A stretch of DNA of 64,000 nt from Stentor roeselii (lineage: Eukaryota > Ciliophora > Heterotrichea > Heterotrichida > Stentoridae): positions 1-64,000 of the forward strand of contig RSEH01000220.1 of assembly GCA_006503475.1 (NCBI GenBank), in the 5' to 3' direction. The notes beneath the pieces are model-generated. The model saw only the letters and a program-made list of their open reading frames with translations, made no database searches and had not been told where the DNA came from. This document shows positions 30,334 through 39,060 of this stretch, one piece after another. A program made the position numbers and the translations under genes. The stretch's first letter is position 1, and every line of letters begins with the position of its first letter.

Positions 30334-31476
30334 ATGGGTCAAAGTGAGTCATCATCAGGAGCCTTTGAAATTCCTGAACTTTTTTATGTTCATCGAAAAA
30401 AGTCCCGAATTCTGCACATAAACAATGGAAAAGTCTCAAAACTTAACTTTTCGAAAAAAGTTCGAATTCGAGAAGACTCCGCTATCGGCTTTCTCAGTAG
30501 AAATAAAATTTTTATCTGTGGAGGAAGTGACTCGGCAGGTTGTTTAAGCAACTCTTGTTTTTTAGTAGACGGGTTGAAACTCACAAGTAAAATTCTTCCT
30601 TCACTTCCTTGTCCTTGTGCTGGAGGGTTTTTATTTGAATTTTCTCGATGGGTTTACTTTGTTGGAGCTGTGACTGAAGGGAACATTGACAGTGATGAGG
30701 ACGAGGCAGAAGTTCCTGCTCCACTTATGAGGTATAATTTAAGGGAACACTTTTGGGAAGCTTTTGATGAGAAAAATAAGGAGGGTAGAGGAAATCATGA
30801 GGAAAATTTAAAACCTAATGAAATTTGGATTCAAGATTTGAGAAGTCCTCAAGTTTTTTTGTTTATGGGAAAACTTTACTTTTATGGAGGGTATATTAAG
30901 GGAAAAAAAGGAAAGGAAAGGTTTAATTCTAGAGTTTATGGACTTGATTTAAGTGATGAGAGAACTAAAATCAAACCGGAAAAGGTAAAAATTCCGAAAA
31001 AACTAGAAAAACCTGCTTTTGTTAATCGAGGATCTGATGTTTTAATTGTTGGAGGCACTTGTGATGGGCAGGCTAATTATGAAACCTGGAGTCTTACTTT
31101 TATCAATAAAAAACCTGAAATCACTCAAGAAGCGAATTTTATTTCAAATAAAATCGATAATCATCCTGCTGTTTATACTGGAGAAATTTCTGTCCTCTTC
31201 GGGTTTCCAGAAATAAACTTCTTGAAAAATAAGGGAAAAAACTGGGAAAAAATCACCATCATTCAGAAGACCGGCAAGAAACCCACCCCAGAGCTAAATA
31301 AAACTCTTGCTGTTGAAAAGTTAAAAATATCTGAAAAGAGTAAAAGTGTTGAAAAACTCAAAAACAAGAAAAAAATCATCGACTCTGAATCAGAAGAAGA
31401 AAAAATCAACCCAATCCCAACATCAAGTTCAATAAACAAGAAAAAGAAGCCCTTTAACTACGATTCCGACGAGTGA
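30334..31476 (+). CDS. Kelch-repeat protein with predicted N-myristoylation
   Basis: 380-aa protein starting MGQSESSS: Gly2 and Ser6 fit the N-myristoylation signal, which supports this start. Residues of about 45-270 carry Kelch-type motifs (IFICGGSDSAGCLSNSCF, YFVGAVTEG, LYFYGGYIKGK, VLIVGGTCDGQANYETWSL). The last 70 residues are Lys/Ser/Glu-rich and disordered, ending KKKKPFNYDSDE. By inference it is a membrane-tethered Kelch adaptor. The divergent paralogue B start is 17 bp away. Confidence 0.82.
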   Translation: MGQSESSSGAFEIPELFYVHRKKSRILHINNGKVSKLNFSKKVRIREDSAIGFLSRNKIFICGGSDSAGCLSNSCFLVDGLKLTSKILPSLPCPCAGGFLFEFSRWVYFVGAVTEGNIDSDEDEAEVPAPLMRYNLREHFWEAFDEKNKEGRGNHEENLKPNEIWIQDLRSPQVFLFMGKLYFYGGYIKGKKGKERFNSRVYGLDLSDERTKIKPEKVKIPKKLEKPAFVNRGSDVLIVGGTCDGQANYETWSLTFINKKPEITQEANFISNKIDNHPAVYTGEISVLFGFPEINFLKNKGKNWEKITIIQKTGKKPTPELNKTLAVEKLKISEKSKSVEKLKNKKKIIDSESEEEKINPIPTSSSINKKKKPFNYDSDE

Positions 31477-31545
31477 TTATTATAATCTAAAAACTGACCA
31501 TCAATAACTCAAAATTTTAAAGATTTCCTACTATTAATGTAAATC

Positions 31546-32115
31546 CTAATTAAAAACTCTAGTGATCTTTAATGACCTGTTCAACTTTGGACTTCTTTTC
31601 AACAGTCCTTGTCTCATAACAAACTTGATAGATTTAATCGACCTTGAACACGACGCAGCAGTTCTGCATCGATTTCTCATCTCAAGATCTACTTTCTCAG
31701 CACTCTTATTCACAGGTGTAAACAAAGGCAGTCTAGAAAATCTGATCTTCGACTGAGACTTCAAAGCTCTATCAATAGAAACATGTGGATCCTTAAAAAC
31801 TTTCAATTCTTGTTCAACAAGATCAAAAGTATTACAAAGTTTTTTTCTAGAAGTGAATCTTTGAATCTGTTTATTTGCTTTAAGGTAAGGACTGAAATTA
31901 GACTCAATTCGATGATTGCTTGGAAGGGTTTTTTTCAAGAGAAGTCTTTCCTGTCCTTTAATTTTAAAATTTTGAATGAAAGTTTCAGGCTTTTCTTGGG
32001 ATTTAATGAAAATCTTTTTATGCTGGGGAGAAAAAATCGGGTCATTTCTTTTTGGTCGAATCGAGGTGTGGATCAGGTCTTCAAGTGAAAGTTTTGATAG
32101 ATCTTCGAATTTCAT
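31546..32115 (-). CDS. Small basic protein, function unknown
   Basis: 189-aa protein, very rich in Lys, Arg and Ser, with no recognisable domain. The N-terminus (MKFEDLSKLSLEDLIHTSIRP) may be an amphipathic helix. It lies in tandem, 15 bp upstream of the stop of the HAD-like gene on the same strand. Confidence 0.6.
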   Translation of the reverse strand: MKFEDLSKLSLEDLIHTSIRPKRNDPIFSPQHKKIFIKSQEKPETFIQNFKIKGQERLLLKKTLPSNHRIESNFSPYLKANKQIQRFTSRKKLCNTFDLVEQELKVFKDPHVSIDRALKSQSKIRFSRLPLFTPVNKSAEKVDLEMRNRCRTAASCSRSIKSIKFVMRQGLLKRSPKLNRSLKITRVFN

Positions 32116-32130
32116 GAATTAATTATGTAA

Positions 32131-33639
32131 CTAGTCGAAATATATCACAAAATAATTATGAGGTAGTTCTTCAGTTAGTCGAATCATTGTCTTGTGTAAC
32201 TTACACCTTAGTCCTTGCTTCTTTAATGGCATTTTTTCCATTACTTTTTCGTATGGAAGAGAAGATGAGATAACTTTTAACTTACCGCGGCAGGTCTTTT
32301 GCCAGTCTAAGAAATTGTAAGAGTTTCCGATGATTTTGGATTTTAAACTTGATAGTAAATTTTCAAAGGGCTTTGAGGTTGGGCTGAGGAGGAGGTTTGG
32401 TACTAGGAAAATAGTTGGTTGCCTTGAGTTGCTGATTGGACAGCTTTTTATGTTTAGGTTTTGAGTTAGTCTTGGAAGTTTGGGGAAAATTGGGTCATCT
32501 TTTTGAACTTCTAGATCTAAACTAGCAACTATCAATACTTGACTCTCAGGATTCTCAATCAAAAGTTCTTGAAAAACCTTTCCAAGATGTATAAATTCAT
32601 TCGATTTTTCTCGACGATTTACTAAAACTACTGAAACTTTAATCTTTTTGTTTTCTAAAACCTTGAGAATTTCTTTACTAATTTCAAAAAAAGTGCATAT
32701 TATAACAATCTTAAATAGATTCTGAATCCTTTTAAGGAACTTCAAGGCACCTTTTCTAAGTTTAATCATATTTTCCTTAATAATTCCAACCACTCCTTCA
32801 AAAATAACAAAAATAAAATTTTTCTCAAATAAAACTGAAAAATTCTGAACAAACTTAACTTCAGGAGAATCACAAATCCTGAAAATATCATGATCCTGAG
32901 GTTTTTCTCTATAAAAGCAGCAATTTCTATCACCGGTACACAAACATTCAATATAAGCCTTCGGTTTTTTTACCCTTTTGACAACAACAGCACTTTCCGT
33001 CTTTTTTATTTCTTTCGCAATCTTTGCCAGATAAGGAAAAACCGAAAAATTAGTATCTCGAGTAATCGAAATTATTTTATTGAAAGGCGTCACATCATGA
33101 CTTTTCATAAACTTAACATATGAATAACTGTCATCATATTTAAACCGCGAGGCCAAAAACCCTTTAGGAATAGGTGAAAGGTTCATACTTCTATTGTTCT
33201 TCAAAGGAGCATTCGTTTTTTTATACACAATCTTATCGATTATCAGAATACGACCCTTGGTAAAGCAGGTCTCTTCTTCTGAAGACTTACCCGGATTCTG
33301 TAAGTTTATCGGATTTATTGTGTTTAAAGTGCTTAAAGCACTTAAAGTGCCTTGAAACGTTTTCATTGTTTGCACTGTCTGAAGGCTCTGCATTGGGATC
33401 AACTTTGACTTTGATAAAATTTGCTCCTCGTGGAAGGGCTCGTAGGTGTTGGCAAGTTTCGAGCTTTTGTTCATGCTTTTCAATGAAGGAAGCGTCAGAG
33501 AAGGGTGGATCAGGGGACGGTTCAAATTATTCACTAAATGCTTCAGCTTTGCTTGGGTTAGTTGATGGTCTGGAACTGAAAGAGCGTCTGGAGAGATTTC
33601 GAAATAGTTTTTTTGAAGGCCTTGCTTAGATATTTGCAT
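32131..33639 (-). CDS. Degenerate HAD/FCP1-like phosphatase-fold protein
   Basis: I chose the Met at 33639 (MQISKQGLQKNYF), giving 502 aa. The open frame extends to 33735 but would overlap the RING/B-box gene. Residues of about 300-440 resemble the NIF/FCP1 phosphatase fold: NFIFVIFEGVVGIIK, then MIKLRKGALKFLKRIQNLFK, then IVIICTFFEISKEILKVLEN (like R-P-G-v-x-x-F-L ... y-E-i-v-v-f-T-a), and later SQVLIVASLDLEVQ. The DxDxT/V nucleophile motif is absent (FEGVV in its place), so it is likely a pseudoenzyme. Residues before about 300 are low complexity with a Cys cluster (CLCTGDRNCCFY). The match is by pattern only. Confidence 0.6.
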   Translation of the reverse strand: MQISKQGLQKNYFEISPDALSVPDHQLTQAKLKHLVNNLNRPLIHPSLTLPSLKSMNKSSKLANTYEPFHEEQILSKSKLIPMQSLQTVQTMKTFQGTLSALSTLNTINPINLQNPGKSSEEETCFTKGRILIIDKIVYKKTNAPLKNNRSMNLSPIPKGFLASRFKYDDSYSYVKFMKSHDVTPFNKIISITRDTNFSVFPYLAKIAKEIKKTESAVVVKRVKKPKAYIECLCTGDRNCCFYREKPQDHDIFRICDSPEVKFVQNFSVLFEKNFIFVIFEGVVGIIKENMIKLRKGALKFLKRIQNLFKIVIICTFFEISKEILKVLENKKIKVSVVLVNRREKSNEFIHLGKVFQELLIENPESQVLIVASLDLEVQKDDPIFPKLPRLTQNLNIKSCPISNSRQPTIFLVPNLLLSPTSKPFENLLSSLKSKIIGNSYNFLDWQKTCRGKLKVISSSLPYEKVMEKMPLKKQGLRCKLHKTMIRLTEELPHNYFVIYFD

Positions 33640-33679
33640 TATTTGAATGTAGTAGAGTGAATTATTAACTTTATTTACA

Positions 33680-34732
33680 TTAATAACTACGAGTTCGCTT
33701 ACGCCATGGCATTCGCTTTGGGTGGTTTCGGGCATGATAGTTTTGTCTGCATTTGTTTCTTTCTAGTTTTTCTGGTGATTTGTTCTCAATACCGGACTTG
33801 TCAACCTTCCCTATAAATGTCTTGCTAGCCTCATGATTCGAACTATTATTTTGAAGAACCGGCCGCGAGTGACTAACTCTGAACCTTTTTTCAGCTTCAA
33901 AAAAGTCAATTTCCTCAAAATTCGCAGAAAACAAAGTAAAAGGTTCCGAGTTTTTAAAAGTAAAAACCTGAAAATTAAGACATTCAACAGGCATTTCAAG
34001 TACCTTAAGTTCTTGTTTCAAAGCCTTAACAACCTGAGTTAAAGTCTCATAATGCGGAAGAGAACAAGAAAGACTTCTCACTTTTCCCAAAACCTTCCAA
34101 GAGTTCTCCAAAATCCTAGCAAAATTTTCCTTATTCCTTTCAAAACTTTTCATAATTTCCCCCAAATTTTTATTTAAAAAGCAAATCATTTCCTTTTTTT
34201 TACTCTGAAGATTTTTCAAGCAAACCTCAAAACTTTGATTAACTTTTTCCACCTGATTCGTATGAATTTCTTTAAAACTTCTAACTTTGAACTCAACATC
34301 TTTTTTCTTATCTTCAAATTCATGAATAGTATTTTCACAAACAACTTCAAGTGCCTTCAAGTCAGACTTAACAACAGCAAGATTGACAGTAAAAGCGACG
34401 ATATTATGACCAGCTCCAGTATGATCAACGACGCATTCAGTACAAAGGAACTTTTCATGAGACCTGCAAAGAAACTTGACTTTTTTCTTGGGGTGTCGAA
34501 GACAGCATCCTTCAAGTTGGTTTTTTTTAGGCAGGTTGGCAAGAATCGCGTAACAACAGGGAAGACTTGAGACTGAAGCTTCGAACCTGGACTTGTCAAT
34601 GGGACAAGCCAGTTGTTTCTGCTTCGCAAGACAGTCCTGGCAAAAGACATGTCCACAGGGCAGGGAAAGAGGTTTGTGAAGAGAGTCGTCGTAGGACAGG
34701 CTGCATGAGCCGCATTCGAAGATAGGGTCCAT
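33680..34732 (-). CDS. RING/B-box E3 ubiquitin ligase, TRIM-like
   Basis: 350-aa protein. The RING spans C7, C10, C26, H28, C31, C34, C43 and D46 (CGSC ... CGHVFCQDC ... CPID). The last zinc ligand is Asp instead of Cys, as in some active RINGs such as RBX1. Residues of about 74-112 form a B-box (CCLRHPKKKVKFLCRSHEKF then LCTECVVDH). A coiled coil of about 120-230 follows. This RING-B-box-coiled-coil order is that of TRIM ligases, but I see no C-terminal SPRY domain. The C-terminus is basic. The start is 28 bp from the divergent small gene at 34761. Confidence 0.88.
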   Translation of the reverse strand: MDPIFECGSCSLSYDDSLHKPLSLPCGHVFCQDCLAKQKQLACPIDKSRFEASVSSLPCCYAILANLPKKNQLEGCCLRHPKKKVKFLCRSHEKFLCTECVVDHTGAGHNIVAFTVNLAVVKSDLKALEVVCENTIHEFEDKKKDVEFKVRSFKEIHTNQVEKVNQSFEVCLKNLQSKKKEMICFLNKNLGEIMKSFERNKENFARILENSWKVLGKVRSLSCSLPHYETLTQVVKALKQELKVLEMPVECLNFQVFTFKNSEPFTLFSANFEEIDFFEAEKRFRVSHSRPVLQNNSSNHEASKTFIGKVDKSGIENKSPEKLERNKCRQNYHARNHPKRMPWRKRTRSY

Positions 34733-34760
34733 TTCCGTTAGTGGTTTAAATATTATTAAA

Positions 34761-35033
34761 ATGGAAATGACTGATACTCAAAGATCCTTGCCTTTTAAAG
34801 AAACCTGCGCAAAGGTCTTTAAAAAAGGAATCACTGTTAGTCCTGGGAAACTTAGAAGGTATTTGCAAGATGACTTGAGGAAAAGTCCTCAGAAAGAAAA
34901 GGATAAAAAAGTAAGGTTTTGCTCGTTTTTTCAAAGGAGGAATAAGATTGACTATGAAGAACCTCCCAGGATACCTAATAATCCACTTTTGTACAAGTTT
35001 AACGTGAAAAAGTTTCCGGGTAACTATTATTAA
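34761..35033 (+). CDS. Small basic protein, function unknown
   Basis: 90-aa protein, Lys/Arg-rich (FKKGITVSPGKLRRYLQDDL). It ends in a Pro/Asn/Tyr-rich tail (EEPPRIPNNPLLYKF, then PGNYY). No domain was recognised. Its TAA stop overlaps the stop of the convergent coiled-coil gene. The coding look, divergent position and clean start favour a real gene. Confidence 0.65.
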   Translation: MEMTDTQRSLPFKETCAKVFKKGITVSPGKLRRYLQDDLRKSPQKEKDKKVRFCSFFQRRNKIDYEEPPRIPNNPLLYKFNVKKFPGNYY

Positions 35034-37024
35034 AAATAATGGGAAGATAGAAGAATTCCTAACTTGTTTGCTAAAGTTTGCTCTGATTTTCGATGCTTTT
35101 TCCCGATTTTATCTATCATCTCACAGGCAAGAGCCCTTTCAATGCCGAATTTTTCTTCAAGTTTTCGTTTATCTTCCTCGTTTTTTGCATCAGCGAGGGT
35201 TTTTTCCCTGATGATTTCTTTTTCTTCTTCTTGATCAAGGTACTCAAGCATTTCTTTACGATTTTTTTCTTTGAGAAGATTTAAATCTCGTTCTTTATCA
35301 TTTTTTTCATTTCTTTCATTTTTTTCAGTCCTGTCGCTTTTTTCATTTTTTGTTTTTTCATTTTTCCTCTGTTCTTTTTTGATACTTTTGACCTTCGGAC
35401 TATGAATAATGGTTTTCGAGGGTTTTTCAGAGTAAACACTAAACTTTCCAGACATTTCATTGACACTCGTGTTTTTTTTCTTCATATCTTCAAACATAGA
35501 CATCATTCTGATTTTTTCCTGTTCTGCTTTTTCCTTGAGTTTCCTTCTTTCATTCATTAAATCCTCTTTAGCCTTTTTCATCAATTCGACTTTATTAGAG
35601 TCTTCTAAAATCCTTTCAAGAATTTTTTCTCTTTGATACATTTGCTGTCTTTCAATGCGAACAACGTTTTCCTGTCGGTCACTTCTTTTCATTTCATCTA
35701 ACTCATGCTTGATCTTCAAGTCAAATTCTTTTTTTTCCTTGATTTTCTTGACCTTGACTTCTTCTTCAGAAATCTTTTCACGAAGTTTCGACAATTTATT
35801 CATAAGTTTTTCTTGCATTCGCTTTCTGACAGTTTCATGTTGGCTTTGTTTTAGTTCTTCTTCTTCTTTGCGTCGAAGTATTTCGAGTTCTTTTGTTTTG
35901 TGGATTTTTTCAGTTCTTTCATTTTGTTCTTTTTCAGCTCGTAGGAGGTCATTTCTTCGTTTTTCTTCTAGTTGTTGATTGAGTTGAAGTACTTTTTGCT
36001 GTTCTTGAGCTTTAAGTTCTGCTTTTTTTGATGACTCGATACGTGACCTTTCTCGATCTTCTTCAAGTCTTTTGCGTTTTTCTTCAGTTTCGATTTGTTT
36101 CAGTTCGTATTCTTTTCTTTGAGCTTCTAGAAGAGCTGAAAGATTTTCTCTTGCCGTTTGAAGTTTTTTTTCTTTAGTTTCTCGTTGTTTTAAGGATTCT
36201 TTATGCTTTTCTTCAAGTTGGGCTCTCATGATTTGATGACGTTTTTCTTCTCGGTCTTCAAGTTCTTTTTTTTTCTGTTCTGCCCATTCTCGCTGGACTT
36301 TTATCATCATTTCAGTTCTCACTCTGAATTCTTCTTGTTTTTTCTGTTGTTCAAGTTCCCTCTGCTGAATTTCAAGTTTTCTTTTCCTTTCATTTTCCTT
36401 ATCCTCCTTCATTTTTGCCTTGGTTTTTTCGAATTCCGCAGCCATTCTTTTTTTATTCTCATCTTCGATCCTAGCAAGTTCTTCTCTTTTCCTTTCATCT
36501 TCTTTTTTCTTGATTTCTTCTTGTTCTATTCTTTTCCTTTGAATTTCCATTTGTCGTTGATGTTCTTTTGTTTTGGTTTTTTCGATTTTTTCTTCATTTT
36601 TCTGCCGAATTGCTTCAGTTTTCTTTTGATATTCAATCATCTGCTGAAGGTCCTGTCGTTGTTTTCTCTCAATTTTCTCGATTTCCTTCTTTTCTCGTTC
36701 AATCATTTTGCTGTTGAGGACTGAAACTTCAAGAGGATTTGCAGTTGTCGACCTTTCTTTTGACTTGCGCTGGTCTTTTTCGAACTGTTCTTTTTCTTTA
36801 ATGATCCAGGCGATCTTTTCTTTACGTTTTTTTTCAGAGTTCTCGAATTTGACTTGGGCAGTTTCTGATATGTTTGAAGCTTTTTGGAAGAATGATAAGG
36901 GTTTGAAGACCAGCTCTTCTGGAAGAATGCCGAGTTTGCGACATGCTTCTTTGGAACTTGGGGAAAGATTTGGAGGCTTTTGTGGCTCTGACGGCAGTTG
37001 GTCTATACTTATGGGTTGTTCCAT
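35030..37024 (-). CDS. Long charged coiled-coil protein
   Basis: 664-aa protein. After an N-terminal motif (SKEACRKLGILPEELVFKPL), residues of about 55-560 are an almost pure Glu/Lys/Arg/Gln helix with repeats such as QEEFRVRTEMM and KQREKQE. Several ciliate and metazoan coiled-coil cytoskeletal proteins share the A-x-x-x-L-G-I-x-P-E-E-L motif. The C-terminus is folded-looking (FGIERALACEMIDKIGKKHR). It is probably cytoskeletal, perhaps microtubule- or cortex-associated. The stop overlaps the small gene by 4 bp. Confidence 0.75.
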   Translation of the reverse strand: MEQPISIDQLPSEPQKPPNLSPSSKEACRKLGILPEELVFKPLSFFQKASNISETAQVKFENSEKKRKEKIAWIIKEKEQFEKDQRKSKERSTTANPLEVSVLNSKMIEREKKEIEKIERKQRQDLQQMIEYQKKTEAIRQKNEEKIEKTKTKEHQRQMEIQRKRIEQEEIKKKEDERKREELARIEDENKKRMAAEFEKTKAKMKEDKENERKRKLEIQQRELEQQKKQEEFRVRTEMMIKVQREWAEQKKKELEDREEKRHQIMRAQLEEKHKESLKQRETKEKKLQTARENLSALLEAQRKEYELKQIETEEKRKRLEEDRERSRIESSKKAELKAQEQQKVLQLNQQLEEKRRNDLLRAEKEQNERTEKIHKTKELEILRRKEEEELKQSQHETVRKRMQEKLMNKLSKLREKISEEEVKVKKIKEKKEFDLKIKHELDEMKRSDRQENVVRIERQQMYQREKILERILEDSNKVELMKKAKEDLMNERRKLKEKAEQEKIRMMSMFEDMKKKNTSVNEMSGKFSVYSEKPSKTIIHSPKVKSIKKEQRKNEKTKNEKSDRTEKNERNEKNDKERDLNLLKEKNRKEMLEYLDQEEEKEIIREKTLADAKNEEDKRKLEEKFGIERALACEMIDKIGKKHRKSEQTLANKLGILLSSHYF

Positions 37025-37500
37025 AATATTTGGATTTTTCAGGATTTAGATAAGGTTTTGGTTTAGGTGATGTGGGTTGAGGTGTTTTTGTTTTTTTTTA
37101 TGTTTGGGATGGAAAGATTTTTTTTAGGGAAAGAGTCCATTTATGTTTATTAGATTGGAGGAGTTTAGTTTAAGGTGATAAGAATAAAAGAATCGATGAA
37201 GTGAGATGTTTTGATTTGTTGATTTTGGATTTAGAGTTTTTTTTTTTGGATTTTAGAAGATGATTGTAGATTCAATTCAGAATCATGATTGATTATTGAT
37301 TCTCTAAACTGATGAAATTAGGTTATTTGAAGAATTTCAGAGGTTTTAAATTCTATTAATTTATGAGTGATCATTTACTTATAAATTTTTTAATTTTCTA
37401 TTTGAATCAAGTCTAATTATCATCATTTTTTAAATCAACTTTAGATAAACTCAATATAACCTGATTATTAAATATGAAGGGGATCCAACAAGTTTAAATA
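37025..37500. other. Intergenic region, strand-asymmetric
   Basis: About 475 bp. The first 230 bp, which are 5' of the minus coiled-coil gene, are G/T-rich on the plus strand and contain long T runs; the rest is AT-rich. No gene or repeat was seen. Confidence 0.55.
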
Positions 37501-37935
37501 ATGGAAAACAGCTGGATTAACGAAGATTCATCAGAAAAAAACCCAAGTGATTTGATAATGACAGAGGAATTGATTTCTAAATACTTGACAGCCTTCGGAG
37601 ATGTAATAATGGACCTAGACATGTCAAGGTCTCTAAAATGTAATATGTTCGACAAGTCAATCCTTCTAAACCCAACATTTTCAATAGAATCAACATTCCT
37701 AACAATAAACAATGAAAAACACCGATTTTTCCTAATCTGCACGGAACCTTTATTTTCAGGAGTCCTTTTAACAAATCCAGTTCCAGGCCAATTAGAATGG
37801 ATAGAAAAAAAGTTAAAAGAATCAATATCAAACCTTGACAATCTCCTTCTCGATCTTTACTTTTCCAGTAACACCCTGATCGGAGTTTTAACATCAGGTT
37901 GTTTTATTCCATTCAAAATTATTTTGGTTAACTAA
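37501..37935 (+). CDS. Unknown 144-aa protein
   Basis: No domain was recognised. The central and C-terminal parts are hydrophobic with alternating strands (FFLICTEPLFSGVLLTNPVP, LIGVLTSGCFIPFKIILVN), which could be a small alpha/beta fold. The stop is 16 bp from the convergent neighbour. Confidence 0.62.
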   Translation: MENSWINEDSSEKNPSDLIMTEELISKYLTAFGDVIMDLDMSRSLKCNMFDKSILLNPTFSIESTFLTINNEKHRFFLICTEPLFSGVLLTNPVPGQLEWIEKKLKESISNLDNLLLDLYFSSNTLIGVLTSGCFIPFKIILVN

Positions 37936-37951
37936 TAATCTACATCAACTA

Positions 37952-38344
37952 TCAAAACTGATACATATTCTTAGCAATGATTCCATAATCATCATCACTG
38001 TCAGACTTCTCGTATTCATCTCCACGTTGTAAGAAGTTTCTGATAGGAGGAAGACTGAACTTTGCCTTCTTAATAAACAAGTTATTCGCCGAGTTTTTTC
38101 CTTTTCTTCTACAGACCCGTCCTGATAAGATGTTGATTTTTTTTAGAGTCACTTGAGTTGGGTGTTCAAAGGCATTCCAGAGTTGTTCACATTTTCCTGA
38201 AAAACTGAATTTTGTCCTTAATTTTAAATTTCTACTGTCAAATGAAGAGTTTTGTTTAGAAAAACCTGGAGTTTTCACGATTTTCTTGCTTTGTAGAGGG
38301 TTTGATTGAGACTTTGCTGATTCTGGAGATTTGTAATAATCCAT
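37952..38344 (-). CDS. Unknown 130-aa basic protein
   Basis: Ser/Lys-rich protein with no domain recognised. It has an acidic patch near the end (DEYEKSDSDDDYGI). Its start is 12 bp from the divergent gene at 38357. Confidence 0.58.
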   Translation of the reverse strand: MDYYKSPESAKSQSNPLQSKKIVKTPGFSKQNSSFDSRNLKLRTKFSFSGKCEQLWNAFEHPTQVTLKKINILSGRVCRRKGKNSANNLFIKKAKFSLPPIRNFLQRGDEYEKSDSDDDYGIIAKNMYQF

Positions 38345-38356
38345 ATTGTATAAAGT

Positions 38357-38794
38357 ATGTCTTCTTCTGCGTCATCATTCGAAGCCGCTTACAATAAGGT
38401 CATCGAAGACCATAAAAAACAGAAAGATCGACTTAATCAATACGTTAAAAAACATGAGCAAGCATTAGAAAGAGTTTGGTCCTTGCAGATGAAATGTTTT
38501 TACAATGGAAACAAAGAGTGTATTCAGAATCACGACGAGATTTTCTTGGAACATCATCGATTTACAAGGGAAAAAATCTTTAGTGGAAGAAAATGCGTCA
38601 ACGAATGCATGAAGATCTCTGAAGGGTTTAATTTTGATGCAAAGCCGAACAGTTGGGAAGACTTTGACAAGACGAAGAAGTATTATGGGTGTATCACGCC
38701 TTGTATTGAAAAAATCATCATGCAGACAAATGCTCAGATTAGCATTGTTGATAAAAATATTCAAGTTGTTTCTGGATTTTTAGATAAGGCTTAA
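38357..38794 (+). CDS. Cys-motif protein, possibly FAM136/twin-CX3C type
   Basis: 145-aa helical protein. It has a CX7C pair (CFYNGNKEC) and two CX3C pairs (CVNEC and CITPC) set in amphipathic helices. This arrangement recalls small mitochondrial intermembrane-space proteins (Tim-like or FAM136/DUF842), in which Cys pairs form disulfides. The spacing is not identical to either, so the family is a guess. The tRNA-Thr gene lies 92 bp downstream. Confidence 0.62.
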   Translation: MSSSASSFEAAYNKVIEDHKKQKDRLNQYVKKHEQALERVWSLQMKCFYNGNKECIQNHDEIFLEHHRFTREKIFSGRKCVNECMKISEGFNFDAKPNSWEDFDKTKKYYGCITPCIEKIIMQTNAQISIVDKNIQVVSGFLDKA

Positions 38795-38886
38795 GGTTAG
38801 GGTGTTAGGTTTGATTAGATGGTTGGGTTATGATTGAAAAGATTCAATGGTATTTAAGTTTTTTTCGTCATCTTGTGAGTGTACCC

Positions 38887-38959
38887 GCCTTTATAGCTCA
38901 GTCGGCAGAGCATTCGCTTAGTAAGCGAAAGGTCTACGGTTCAAACCCGTATAAAGGCT
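38887..38959 (+). tRNA. tRNA-Thr (anticodon AGT)
   Basis: 73 nt including the discriminator base. The acceptor stem GCCTTTA (38887-38893) pairs fully with TAAAGGC (38952-38958). The D stem is GCTC/GAGC. The anticodon stem is TTCGC/GCGAA around loop TTAGTAA, so AGT (38920-38922) reads Thr ACU (and ACC after A34-to-I editing). The T stem is TACGG/CCGTA with loop TTCAAAC. There is no intron and no encoded CCA. Confidence 0.97.
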
Positions 38960-38960
38960 A

Positions 38961-38966
38961 TTTTTT
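38961..38966 (+). terminator. RNA polymerase III terminator of tRNA-Thr
   Basis: A run of six T begins 2 nt after the tRNA end, as expected for Pol III termination. Confidence 0.85.
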
Positions 38967-39060
38967 AAGATGATGGAAATATTTAGATGAGATTTTAGAC
39001 GAAAAATAGGATTTGGGTTTTTTAACAAAGTTTATAGACAACACTACCTATATTATATTA

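Noticed and set aside
28643-30439. Longer start for paralogue B at 30439
   Set aside because: It would overlap the myristoylated Kelch gene by 106 bp. The Met at 30316 gives a length close to the sister gene and starts at the Cys cassette.
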